NCBI GenBank assembly: GCA_020635395.1
Contig: JACJZV010000005.1
Location: 124,001-188,000, forward strand
Source of the DNA: Flavobacteriales bacterium
GTDB taxonomy: Bacteria; Bacteroidota; Bacteroidia; NS11-12g; UBA9320
Direction of reading: 5' to 3'
DNA: 64,000 nt
Shown: piece after piece, positions 43,101-51,560 of the stretch
Numbering within the stretch: position 1 is the stretch's first letter
Layout: every line of letters starts with the position of its first letter
Translations under genes and position numbers: made by a program
Notes under the pieces: generated by a model
Told to the model about the DNA's origin: nothing
What the model saw: only the letters and a program-made list of their open reading frames with translations
Database searches by the model: none

Positions 43101-44316
43101 GGGCCTCATTTTCTAAAAAATAGAAATAATTAACCATTTTATAGTTTTCGTTAAAATCCAATACTGTTTGGTACGATTTCAACAAATTTCCGTTGTAAAA
43201 AATTTCGGTTTTATATTCATTTTTTACCTTTTTAGGCGAAGCCTTGTACTGATACACACGAGGCAATAAATACCCAATGCGGTCGTGCCATTGTTTGGGC
43301 GAAATTTCTTTTCTTATTTCAATGAGGCTGTCTCTAACCTCTTCACTCCAAGTAATAATTGTTTTATTTTCATTATGCTCCACTTGATAAAGAAAAAGTA
43401 CTTTTCCTGTCGAGTCAACATAATTATTATACAAAGGAACATCCACCCAAGTTGTATCACCTTTTGAAGCTGAATAATTATCAGGGTTTGGCACTATTGC
43501 ATAAACTGAACTATCAATAATATGACCATGTTCATCAAAGTGAAGTCGTGTTTCAAAATGTCCGTTAATCGAAATTTTTCTTTTCATGGTGTAATCATTA
43601 TAAAACTCGATGTGCGGATTAGAAAATGCATAATCAAAAGCCTTTACCGCATTTAAGTCATAAATGAAGTTCTTCAAATCCAAGTCATCTCTTTCACCTC
43701 TAAAGGAAATATAATAACTTTTAAAAACGTTTTTTTGAATTACCGCATCATCTTTATAAATAGTTTGTAGATAGAAGTTCTTGTTTTCCTGCTTTTCATA
43801 CACTTCGAATCGTTTTCCGTTGATGTATTTGGTTATTTTTTGCGGATTTTTAGCCAACATTACATAAAAAAACCGCTCCTCTTTTATTCTTCGTACAAAT
43901 ATTTCATCCAACGACCATATTTTGGTTTTAAAGAATTCATATTCCGACCAATTTCTCCCATTTTCATACATTCTAACTAAAAAGCTATCTATGGAAAAAA
44001 CCTCCAAAATCAGTTGTAGTTTACCATCAATGGTATAGTATTTCTCTATAAATTTTTGACTCCCAAAATGACTATAAAAATTCCCTGCCGACAAAGCTTC
44101 TTTCGTGAAATTTGATAGTTGATACTCCCCTTCAAAAAGTAAAATACTCCCTTTTTTCTCAATTACCTTCCAGCGGGTTTCGCCCAGTTTTACGGCCATT
44201 CGAACATAGTCGGAGCAAGGTTTTTGGTAGATAATCGTGTCACTAGTTGCAGCCCAAGATTTTTGCATAGAGCCAAACAAGCAAGCCAAAAAGAGAAGGA
44301 TTATTTTGTGTTTCAT
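40165..44316 (-). CDS. giant exported protein, tandem paralogue A
   Basis: 1383 residues from the ATG at 44316 (a TTG 9 bp upstream is in frame). Signal peptide MKHKIILLFLACLFGSMQKSWA. The N-terminal block (DTIIYQKPCSDYVRMAVKLG, ILLFEGEYQLSNF) and the C-terminal block (LWTFENIFDTTKLTQLTEYL, NPSFWGVTCSQDLEKYNLEY, RLTYDDLKEYMTPEAKALF) are shared with paralogue B. The central 1000 residues are beta-rich with WG-like motifs (KGCINGKLFPVLLPEWDDID) and are much less similar. No enzyme motif seen. It is likely periplasmic or on the cell surface. Confidence 0.78.
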   Translation of the reverse strand: MKHKIILLFLACLFGSMQKSWAATSDTIIYQKPCSDYVRMAVKLGETRWKVIEKKGSILLFEGEYQLSNFTKEALSAGNFYSHFGSQKFIEKYYTIDGKLQLILEVFSIDSFLVRMYENGRNWSEYEFFKTKIWSLDEIFVRRIKEERFFYVMLAKNPQKITKYINGKRFEVYEKQENKNFYLQTIYKDDAVIQKNVFKSYYISFRGERDDLDLKNFIYDLNAVKAFDYAFSNPHIEFYNDYTMKRKISINGHFETRLHFDEHGHIIDSSVYAIVPNPDNYSASKGDTTWVDVPLYNNYVDSTGKVLFLYQVEHNENKTIITWSEEVRDSLIEIRKEISPKQWHDRIGYLLPRVYQYKASPKKVKNEYKTEIFYNGNLLKSYQTVLDFNENYKMVNYFYFLENEAHYTMTFMEEHDELKSGDYIHGEDIWLDSSIIIRNKLTPETLCSVNPIESWDQNVFNANLHDLHASIKKDFELCLYGIWSRTQGKYTAPPEYIEIVGLNPEYPIFFKATKDYKEFLVINGQNEVLFRSNENFRSGKVGEFYYVQMSDGTHVFTPEFKEMHVNETLYDFGTYQNHVIIRDETENQTLVFSVTKDSVIKEVFSNYLFDARLKEGSQNLYLLHDHFTIYTFRNNGIQPIYTTDDTIYTVDKDDLSFMIAINKTNWRFIHFENPYLISYSIETDSQQNLFDEINYRRQKWGSSNNLSYSDNIAVYYNKGKKGCINGKLFPVLLPEWDDIDVGNYVATKEGKSYRFNTSGDRILLPFSRVEIEYKESKIAMFVSDDRKTLDYQGMLYHLVSPIKHAGWFTTSYSEDRYGDVFISVITEDGAIYELNWHSLRKLETPATGIFTHASTDKKTIYLNGEQVGQEYDRVYKVGEIKFLNPLLKSANQLNAVIGNVTYSIDLSDKTIKQTNSAIGREQEINGHIFGYDNQFKLYYNACDKIRYLPDSFQSYQLFELYNSDLVLASTQPKNDGYYNSNYYLTNLITGKTSTYQISGSIFPQDNYLLVRDASSRYHLIDENLNEILPFSAIQKVTFMSDYAFIRTGKQWYRYNLSTKKTDTLNFELKYFDREKYACTTDHEIRVYNYKNELLATSDRYFLDDLTQLESLNISDTFSGLKRYVYSNISHITPLQSSFLKVFHLMTWNIGNDYRGGGQLRLVDFPDKTYHEEKEKYLSKNEEVETDRFVVEEEFGFGERYEMFEEGMIEFEVYSGDSYFSHPFKGYKANFEEQNLEFEKYLTSLDFDYENFYFLPNGLVKVSFSSNYSGGYPHTNCGLYIELRDSGYKLWTFENIFDTTKLTQLTEYLQHQVSLNPSFWGVTCSQDLEKYNLEYFAKKFEINDKFEIQHPDDYKHLGGLRLTYDDLKEYMTPEAKALFESTMK

Positions 44317-44461
44317 GCGGTTCAAAACTTGTTTTTCGTTGGCAAGTTAACGAAAGTGGTTTGATTTTTTGTATTGAGGTTTTTCGTACCGAACAAAATT
44401 AGTTCGCCAACTTTCACATTTTGCTAAAAAACTGACATCAACCACCCCGTTAGATTTAATT

Positions 44462-47400
44462 TTACTTCATAATGTTTTCAAACAAGGCTTTGGCCTCGGG
44501 TGTCATGTATTCTTTTAGGTCGTCATAAGTTAATCTTAAGCCACTTGACTGTTGATTATTATCGGGTTGCTGAAAGAAAAAAACCTTGTTTTCTATCCCA
44601 AATTTTGCTGCAAAATATTCCAAGTTGTATTTCTCTAAATCTTGCGAGCAGGTAACACCCCAAAACGACGGGTTGAGCGAAACTTGATGCTGCAAATACT
44701 CGGTAAGTGAAGTTAATTTGGTGGTATCAAAAATGTTTTCGAAAGTCCAACACCTATACCCGCTGTCCAAAAGTTCAATATACAATCCATGGTAATATAG
44801 CAAGCCATTAGAGTAACAATAAAAATCGTCGTATCGTAAGTTTAAATGAGCCAGTCGATGTTCCAAAATAGATTTAACATACGCAACCCAATCCCGCTGA
44901 TTGAGATTAGCACCTTTTAAAAAGGTAGAATCACGATAAACGTATCTATCAAACTCTTCGGCATACATATCGCTCTCATCATTTCTATCTACGGGTTTGA
45001 GGTTACACCCCCTTGATTTTATTTTCCTTTGTTTCTCTGTGATATTCATATACTCCGGAAAATCTATGGTAGGTAAAGTAGAATTTACTGAATTATATCC
45101 TTCAGTAAGCATAAATGCTTTAAATAACATTTTTTGGCGGCTGCTATAATAGGGCATTTGGCCATCATAAAAGTAGTACCAGTAATTATAACTTATCACG
45201 GAATCCTGAATATCTAACTCCGTTATGGTCGTCAAGTTGTCGATAAAATAACTACCGGAAGCCGCGAGTAGTATATGTTCATAGGTGTAAACCCGAATTT
45301 CACCTTGTTCAATGCACGAGTATTTCTTTTCGTCGAAATATCTTAATTCGGTTGATAAAGTGTCAACCTTTTTGTTCTCCAAACTATAGCGATACCATCG
45401 ATTTTGGCAGTAAACGTAATAATGATTGTATTTATATTGGACTTCCTTCATTTCCGAAAATGGTAACATCTCATTCAAATCGGCATCGACTACATGATAA
45501 AAATTACGGCTGTCTTGCACCATACAATATTTTCCGGCATCATACACGTATGGCCTTATCCAAAAATTCGTAGTTTGTTTAGTATCCGGATTCATCAATA
45601 GGTAAAACGGTAATCCATTACCTTTATCCTTTTCGTAATCGGTGGTTATCAGTAATAAATTAATGTTTTGATGATTAAGCACCTTCATGTGGACGTAACA
45701 TTCCGGATAAAACACGTAATTGTCACAATTTCTATAGTATAACTGCCCCAAAGCGTTATAACCATACACTTGTCCCCATATCTCTTTTTCCTGGCCACCT
45801 CTATCGTCCGCAATTCTTTTTTCTTTATTGCTCAAATCCAACAAATAGGTATGCCTTCCATCAGTTACCTTTAACGTTTCGTTGGCTTTAATCATGGTGT
45901 TTAGCCATATTTCCCCGCCCATTTGATCCACTCTGTCAAACGGAAACTCCAAACGCTCTCCATAAACGTAAACATATTTATCAGTAGAATTTATCACCCT
46001 CAAAATACCAGTTGCATCCTGCATTAACCAGAGGCTATCCGACTGAATTTGATACATTCTGTTATCAGTGGTTATTAATACTGCTTGGTGAAACTCGTAG
46101 TTTTCATCAAAGCCATGTTTGAATATGCCAATGCATTCAATTAGCGATGCCAGATAATACATTCGATCTTTTACCACTACTATTCCTTTCTCTCGGTTTA
46201 CATAAAAATTACATCTAACACCAAGGATGTTGGTTTCTACACATTCCTGAGGAAGTGTAAACACATCACCACCGTCGTTAAACTTATATTTTAAACCAAG
46301 TTTCGTGGCTATTTTGTTTTCTACATCTATATCATCCCACTCTGGAGCCAAAACTGGCAAAAGTGTACCGTTAAAACACCCCTTTTTGCCTTGAAACGTG
46401 TATATTAAAAAATCATCAGATTTAGTAAAGTAACCTTTATTTCTCCAGTAGTTACGGCGTTCCGTAAGTTCATTCAGCGTTTCCTGTGGATTGTCCATTT
46501 CAAGGGTATATGCCTTTAACCGTGTATTCGTAACATCATAAAAACTCAGTTTATTCCCCTTGAACGACGCTATAAAATCCATATAGTCAGATCTGGTTTT
46601 AACAGCCAAAATGGTATCACTCGTGGCCCACACCTCCGTTAAACCCTTAGTTTGTAATTGATAGATGTGGTGCATATCTGTAAAAACGTGGAACCTTCTG
46701 AAATGATATTTCAGCGTTGTTTCAGTAAGTTTATCGGCTATCGAATGGGTGATTATAGTATCTCTTTGCAACGTAAAAAAATGGGTACGGTTATTCTCTT
46801 CATCCAATACCCACAAATGCTGCCCATAGGCATTCATGGTTGCGGTTTGTTTAACTTTAAACACAAGATTAAACTCAGGTGAAAAAAAATACAGCGTGTC
46901 GTTTTGAAGAAGTTTGTAAAACGCACCAAAAGGTTCCACCTCAAAATCGGAATATGAACTAAACAACACCTTATTTTTTGCATCTATAATTAAATATGAA
47001 TGATAATCATCGGTCACTTTAAAAAACGAGCCATCACTTCCCAATGCACTGATTTCCAAATACTGAGGTGATGTGGTATATTTATCCTGAGTAAGAGACC
47101 AAAGTCCAAAAAGACAAGTTTCAAAGTCTTTTTTTACAGTAACATTCAAATAGTCATAAACATTTGCTTTGCGTGATTTGACTTTATATTCTTCCTCTTT
47201 TTCCAGAATGGTTATTGAATCGGATGACCACAAGGACTTACTTAGATTGGGAGATGGAGTCCAAATATTTTGAGTAAAATAGGCCGAACTCGCTTGCAAA
47301 ACCGGAGCATTTTCAGGCAAAAATTCGTTTGTCTGAAAAAAGTACGTTTGATTTCCATTTTTATCAAAAACTTCCTGATATAGCAATACTGTTTGCGGCT

Positions 47401-48250
47401 TCATGGTATCTCCAGATACTAACTTCGGAAGCCATTGAATTGCCCAAAAACTAGTATCCATTACCTTGCCATTTGTGAAAAAATATACCCTGCTCAAAAA
47501 AGTGCTGTCCAATGTGAATTCGGCTTTTACCGAGTAGTCCGAATAATATTCGATATGTTTATGAGGATACCGAGTTACATGTTTTAACCCAAAAACTAGT
47601 TGTATTTTTTGAGATTTCGCATACTTACTATTGGTTCTTTCAGGCTCTACATCCCAAGTATTTCTTTGAATTTCTTGATTGTTCCTATAATACGTTTGGT
47701 AATAAAACGGATTCTCTTCCACATTGTGCAATTGATAATTCTCAAAAATTTGTTCATCAACATAATGGTTCACTTGGTTAGGTTGAAATGCCATCAGTTT
47801 CGTAAACAGCACATCTTGGTCATCCTGTATATTAAGGATTCTAACAAAATCAATCTTCAAGTTGTGATTAAAAACATAGGAATAAACTAAGGTTTTATTT
47901 TCAAAAATTTGTACAACAAAGCTATCGGGATTGTGTTCATTAAATGTTAGTCTTAAAACACCCTCCATGCTATAGTATTTTTCCAAAAATTTGGTACAAT
48001 CGAAATGATAGTTAAATTTGGTTAACAACATATCGTGCGTAAAATGCGATATTTCATACTCCCCTTCAAAAAGCAAAATGTTCCCTTTTTTCTCGGTTAT
48101 TTTCCAGCGGTTTTCGCCCAGTTTTACGGCCATTCGCACGTAATCGAAACAAGGTTTTTGGTAAATTATCGTATCGCCCGATGAAGACCAAGATTTTTGC
48201 ACCGAGCCAAACAAGCAAATAAATAGCAGAAGGATTATTTTGTGTTTCAT
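44462..48250 (-). CDS. giant exported protein, tandem paralogue B
   Basis: 1262 residues from the ATG at 48250. Signal peptide MKHKIILLLFICLFGSVQKSW. It has the same ends as paralogue A; the last 200 bp and the first 200 bp of the two genes are close to identical in DNA, and about 44 bp upstream of the ATG also match. The middle is diverged and about 120 residues shorter. Shared internal landmark: KKGCFNGTLLPVLAPEWDDI. Function unknown. The pair arose by tandem duplication, and similarity confined to the ends suggests gene conversion there or diversifying change in the middle. Confidence 0.78.
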   Translation of the reverse strand: MKHKIILLLFICLFGSVQKSWSSSGDTIIYQKPCFDYVRMAVKLGENRWKITEKKGNILLFEGEYEISHFTHDMLLTKFNYHFDCTKFLEKYYSMEGVLRLTFNEHNPDSFVVQIFENKTLVYSYVFNHNLKIDFVRILNIQDDQDVLFTKLMAFQPNQVNHYVDEQIFENYQLHNVEENPFYYQTYYRNNQEIQRNTWDVEPERTNSKYAKSQKIQLVFGLKHVTRYPHKHIEYYSDYSVKAEFTLDSTFLSRVYFFTNGKVMDTSFWAIQWLPKLVSGDTMKPQTVLLYQEVFDKNGNQTYFFQTNEFLPENAPVLQASSAYFTQNIWTPSPNLSKSLWSSDSITILEKEEEYKVKSRKANVYDYLNVTVKKDFETCLFGLWSLTQDKYTTSPQYLEISALGSDGSFFKVTDDYHSYLIIDAKNKVLFSSYSDFEVEPFGAFYKLLQNDTLYFFSPEFNLVFKVKQTATMNAYGQHLWVLDEENNRTHFFTLQRDTIITHSIADKLTETTLKYHFRRFHVFTDMHHIYQLQTKGLTEVWATSDTILAVKTRSDYMDFIASFKGNKLSFYDVTNTRLKAYTLEMDNPQETLNELTERRNYWRNKGYFTKSDDFLIYTFQGKKGCFNGTLLPVLAPEWDDIDVENKIATKLGLKYKFNDGGDVFTLPQECVETNILGVRCNFYVNREKGIVVVKDRMYYLASLIECIGIFKHGFDENYEFHQAVLITTDNRMYQIQSDSLWLMQDATGILRVINSTDKYVYVYGERLEFPFDRVDQMGGEIWLNTMIKANETLKVTDGRHTYLLDLSNKEKRIADDRGGQEKEIWGQVYGYNALGQLYYRNCDNYVFYPECYVHMKVLNHQNINLLLITTDYEKDKGNGLPFYLLMNPDTKQTTNFWIRPYVYDAGKYCMVQDSRNFYHVVDADLNEMLPFSEMKEVQYKYNHYYVYCQNRWYRYSLENKKVDTLSTELRYFDEKKYSCIEQGEIRVYTYEHILLAASGSYFIDNLTTITELDIQDSVISYNYWYYFYDGQMPYYSSRQKMLFKAFMLTEGYNSVNSTLPTIDFPEYMNITEKQRKIKSRGCNLKPVDRNDESDMYAEEFDRYVYRDSTFLKGANLNQRDWVAYVKSILEHRLAHLNLRYDDFYCYSNGLLYYHGLYIELLDSGYRCWTFENIFDTTKLTSLTEYLQHQVSLNPSFWGVTCSQDLEKYNLEYFAAKFGIENKVFFFQQPDNNQQSSGLRLTYDDLKEYMTPEAKALFENIMK

Positions 48251-48391
48251 GCGGTTCAAAACTTGTTTTTCGTTAGCAAGTTAACGAAAGTGAGTAAATT
48301 TCATTGCAAATCTCTATTGTAAACATTCCAAACTTTATACTTGGCTTTTTATACAAGCAACCTTCAAAGCCTTTTAATCATCCTACCCATT

Positions 48392-49060
48392 ATGAAATCA
48401 TTTTTAATAGTACTGCAGATTTGCGTGTTTAAACTCTTTGCTTTAGCCCAAGACATTCAATCATTTCATATTCAGTTGGCTCTATATTACCGATATTCGG
48501 GAATAGAAGAGGAGTTTATTTATATTAAGGATAGCATTGGAGCACATTATCTGCACAAAACTCCAAGTATTCAAAAAGATTCTGCAATCATTCTTTACTC
48601 AAAACCATTTTTCACCAACAGTTACAAAGCCCCATTGAACGCTTGGGTTTTTAATTTTGTAAAAGAAATGGACAGTCTTTCAAGATTGGATATTATATCG
48701 ATTGATATTGATAGTAACCTCATTTCGAAAATTGACACGAACAATATACTTTTATCAGCTGACAAGAGCCAACTTTGCTTTCTATTCGACTCACTAAAAT
48801 TTGAAAAAAATTTCGTTTTTATGTTTTACCATCCAAACCTTTGTATTTCGATAAACACCTTTAATGGTGCAGATTCTACTCAGTTTTACCGCTGTTTTCA
48901 CGAACTTGTGTTCAATCAATATTCTTTAAAAGAGTGGGTAATTCTTTACAAAATGAACAAAAAGTACCCAATTTTCAGGTACATACCCGAATTTAAAGGT
49001 TTACTAACCAATGAAGAGTTATTGGGTATTGTTGAAAATGTTAGTTATAAAACAGATTAA
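48392..49060 (+). CDS. exported protein of unknown function
   Basis: 222 residues from the ATG at 48392, the start of the signal peptide MKSFLIVLQICVFKLFALAQ; the frame extends 51 bp upstream. The mature part includes YYRYSGIEEEFIYIKDSIGA and SLKEWVILYKMNKKYPIFRY. No recognised motif. Divergent from paralogue B. Confidence 0.6.
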   Translation: MKSFLIVLQICVFKLFALAQDIQSFHIQLALYYRYSGIEEEFIYIKDSIGAHYLHKTPSIQKDSAIILYSKPFFTNSYKAPLNAWVFNFVKEMDSLSRLDIISIDIDSNLISKIDTNNILLSADKSQLCFLFDSLKFEKNFVFMFYHPNLCISINTFNGADSTQFYRCFHELVFNQYSLKEWVILYKMNKKYPIFRYIPEFKGLLTNEELLGIVENVSYKTD

Positions 49061-49081
49061 TCAACCCCTAAAAACCTTACC

Positions 49082-49089
49082 TATATTTG
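49082..49089 (+). promoter_or_regulatory. -7 promoter element (TATATTTG) of decayed antitoxin gene
   Basis: TATATTTG fits TAnnTTTG and is intact about 20 bp before the decayed start of the Phd-like pseudogene. Confidence 0.45.
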
Positions 49090-49108
49090 TACAGATATAG
49101 ATACAAAA

Positions 49109-49380
49109 AGGATTACAACAACTTTATCTAATTTTAGAAAAGAGATGAAACCTATCTCGACAAAATAACCGACGAACGCGAATCAATTATTATTAACAGA
49201 GGAAAAGACAAGGGTGTGATAATGCTTTCGATGGAGGAATATAGTGAGATGATAGATTCGAAACAAGATAGCGTTAAATTATCGCCAATAGAAGCGAAAT
49301 TACTTGCCGAAGGAATTGAAGCCGCAAAAAGTGGTGATTTTGCCAACCAAAATGAAGTTGACCAAGTGCTAAACCGCTAA
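49109..49380 (+). pseudogene. Phd/YefM-type antitoxin pseudogene
   Basis: Read in two frames the region gives ITTTLSNFRKEMK and then YLDKITDERESIIINRGKDK, GVIMLSMEEYSEMIDSKQ and a tail ending DQVLNR, stop at 49378-49380. This is the standard Phd/YefM antitoxin. The start codon is lost (AGG where ATG is expected at 49109-49111), and a single-base shift after the codons ATGAAA (about 49145-49151) breaks the frame. No RelE/Doc-type toxin follows. It is a relic of a toxin-antitoxin pair. Confidence 0.75.
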
Positions 49381-49428
49381 GCAAACCATTAAATGAACCA
49401 AACCAGCTTTGCGAGAATTGAATGAAAC

Positions 49429-49887
49429 CTATTTATTTATCCGCCTAATTTCGTCGCCACAACCTCGATAACAGGATTTTCCGTTCAATAAAATTACCTC
49501 ATGCGTATGTTTACCTTCTCCGTCATCGTAACATTCTTTTTTCGAAATTACAATGAGCGTTTTTAATGAATCGTTAAGCGTAATGGTATCGGTCATTTGC
49601 GAGTTTGGTGAAATGCTCCATTGACAAGCACCTATCATCGAATCTTGGCCATAATCGAGCAATAAATGAAACGGTTTTATTTCGTTTGCCGATTCATACA
49701 CCAACAATCGCCAACCGGGTTCATTTCCCCATGCTCCAAAAAGTGTGTCATTTTTTTTAGTTTCATTGATATTTAATGAATCGACAGAGGCAATCTCTCC
49801 CACTCTTGACGTACTATTTCCGTGACAAGAGACAATTCCTATGGCCAAAAATATCAAAATCAAATATTGTATTTCTTTGTTTTTCAA
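49429..49887 (-). CDS. small lipoprotein with COG3650-like motif
   Basis: 152 residues. Lipoprotein signal ending IGIVSC (Cys21). After an acidic linker comes FGAWGNEPGWRLLVYE, which resembles the G-x-E-P-x-W motif of COG3650/HslJ-neighbour membrane proteins. Four further Cys are present (ACQWSI, KECYDD, SCYRGCGDE), probably disulfide bonded. Function unknown. It is 73 bp downstream of asnS on the same strand. Confidence 0.65.
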   Translation of the reverse strand: MKNKEIQYLILIFLAIGIVSCHGNSTSRVGEIASVDSLNINETKKNDTLFGAWGNEPGWRLLVYESANEIKPFHLLLDYGQDSMIGACQWSISPNSQMTDTITLNDSLKTLIVISKKECYDDGEGKHTHEVILLNGKSCYRGCGDEIRRINK

Positions 49888-49960
49888 ACCATTAAGAAAT
49901 TAAGCTACATTAAGAGAGCATTCAAATCTCGCCATTCACCGTGGTGAATCAATTGACCCA

Positions 49961-51481
49961 TTACGGTTTCAACCGCCCATACATTCGTGGAAACGGAATG
50001 GTTTCGCGAACATGCGGCAATTTGCAAATCCAAGCCACCAATCGCTCTAAACCAAGCCCAAAACCAGAGTGAGGCACTGAGCCAAAACGACGTAAATCCA
50101 AATACCACTCAAATTCCTCCATCGGCAGGCCGTGTCCGTTGATTTTTTCTATCAAAAATTGCTCGTTGGTTTCACGCTCGCCACCTCCCACAACCTCGCC
50201 ATATCCTTCGGGAGCCAACATATCCACGCCTCTTGCAAATCTTGGATTTTCGGGGTTTCGTTTTAAATAAAAGGCCTTTACCTCGTGCGGCCAGTCGTAC
50301 ACCATCACCGGAACGTCGAACATTCGGGTAAGCACGGTCTCATCACTTCCGCCAAAGTCATTGCCATACACAAAATTTTTGGCCGAAGCTATCCACTGTG
50401 GTATGTTTCGTTCATCTTCCTCCAGTTGTTTTATGATATTTTTATTCTTGTCGATGGTACTCATATTAAAGTTTATTTGGCCTTTCTTCATACCACCTTT
50501 GGCAATACCTGCTTCCCGCTCTGCAATGTCGTTTTTCAACTCGGCAATTTTGTTTTGCACATTGGCCAAATCTTCCTCCAACACCGCAATGGTTTGCTTC
50601 CCGTTTACTTGATTTTCGCCTCTAATAATGGCCACAGCCTCGTCATAGGTCAATCTTACAAAAGGTTCAATTGTTTTTTTGAGAATGGTTGTATCTCTCT
50701 CCAAAACCTCCAGCTCTGCGGCACAGTTTTCCACCACATCGCCCACCACATATCGAATAAAATCTTCGATACAATCCATATTGTCATATATGTCATAAAA
50801 CGCCATTTCGGGTTCAATCATCCAAAACTCGGCAAGGTGCCGGCGGGTTTTGGATTTTTCTGACCGAAAGGTTGGGCCAAAGGTGTAAATTTTACCCATT
50901 GCCATTGCCATTGCTTCGCCATACAATTGTCCGGATTGAGACAAGTAGGCAGGCTCGCCAAAAAAGTCTGTTTCAAACAAATCAGTGGTGCCTTCGCAGG
51001 CGTTGCCCGTAAAAATGGGGGCATCCATTTGCACAAAGCCTTCTTTTTGAAAAAAGTTGTGAATGGCAAAAATCACCCGGTTTCGCACTTTCATTATGGC
51101 CCATTGGCGTTTGCTTCGCAACCAAAGATGTCGTTTATCCATCAAAAAGTCGATGCCGTGTTCTTTTTTGGCTATAGGATAGTCTGCACAATTTTGATAA
51201 ACCTTTATAGAACTTACATGCACTTCAAAACCACCAATTTGTCGTTCGTCGGCCACCACTTTTCCTTCTAAAGTAAGGCTGCTTTCCAGCCCTAACGCCG
51301 CGGCAGCAGCAAACGTTTCTTCCGATATGCTATTAGCATCTACAATACATTGACAAAAGCCGGTGCCGTCTCGCAAAATCAAAAAAACCAATCCTTTGCT
51401 CTCCCGTTTGTTCTGAACCCACCCGCTCAATGATACCGTTGTGTCCTGTTTTGTAGATAAATCTTTTATATAAGTTTTCAT
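49961..51481 (-). CDS. asnS: asparaginyl-tRNA synthetase
   Basis: 506 residues. An N-terminal OB-fold anticodon-binding domain (VSLSGWVQNKRESKGLVFLI) is followed by the class II core: motif 2 FRSEKSKTRRHLAEFWMIEP and motif 3 GFGLGLERLVAWI. GNACEGTTDLFETDFFGEPA is typical of AsnRS. It charges tRNA-Asn with asparagine using ATP. A coiled-coil-like insertion of about 70 residues (AVLEEDLANVQNKIAELKND onward) explains the larger size, and I believe it is usual in Bacteroidota AsnRS. It is divergent from rpoN with 79 bp between; CAAAAATA at 51511-51518 (TATTTTTG on the minus strand) is its likely -7 element. Confidence 0.95.
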   Translation of the reverse strand: MKTYIKDLSTKQDTTVSLSGWVQNKRESKGLVFLILRDGTGFCQCIVDANSISEETFAAAAALGLESSLTLEGKVVADERQIGGFEVHVSSIKVYQNCADYPIAKKEHGIDFLMDKRHLWLRSKRQWAIMKVRNRVIFAIHNFFQKEGFVQMDAPIFTGNACEGTTDLFETDFFGEPAYLSQSGQLYGEAMAMAMGKIYTFGPTFRSEKSKTRRHLAEFWMIEPEMAFYDIYDNMDCIEDFIRYVVGDVVENCAAELEVLERDTTILKKTIEPFVRLTYDEAVAIIRGENQVNGKQTIAVLEEDLANVQNKIAELKNDIAEREAGIAKGGMKKGQINFNMSTIDKNKNIIKQLEEDERNIPQWIASAKNFVYGNDFGGSDETVLTRMFDVPVMVYDWPHEVKAFYLKRNPENPRFARGVDMLAPEGYGEVVGGGERETNEQFLIEKINGHGLPMEEFEWYLDLRRFGSVPHSGFGLGLERLVAWICKLPHVRETIPFPRMYGRLKP

Positions 51482-51560
51482 TTAATACAATGCAATTGTC
51501 TAATTTTGGGCAAAAATAAGGCTATAATGTCATAGACATAAGCGTTTTGCAAAGGTAATT

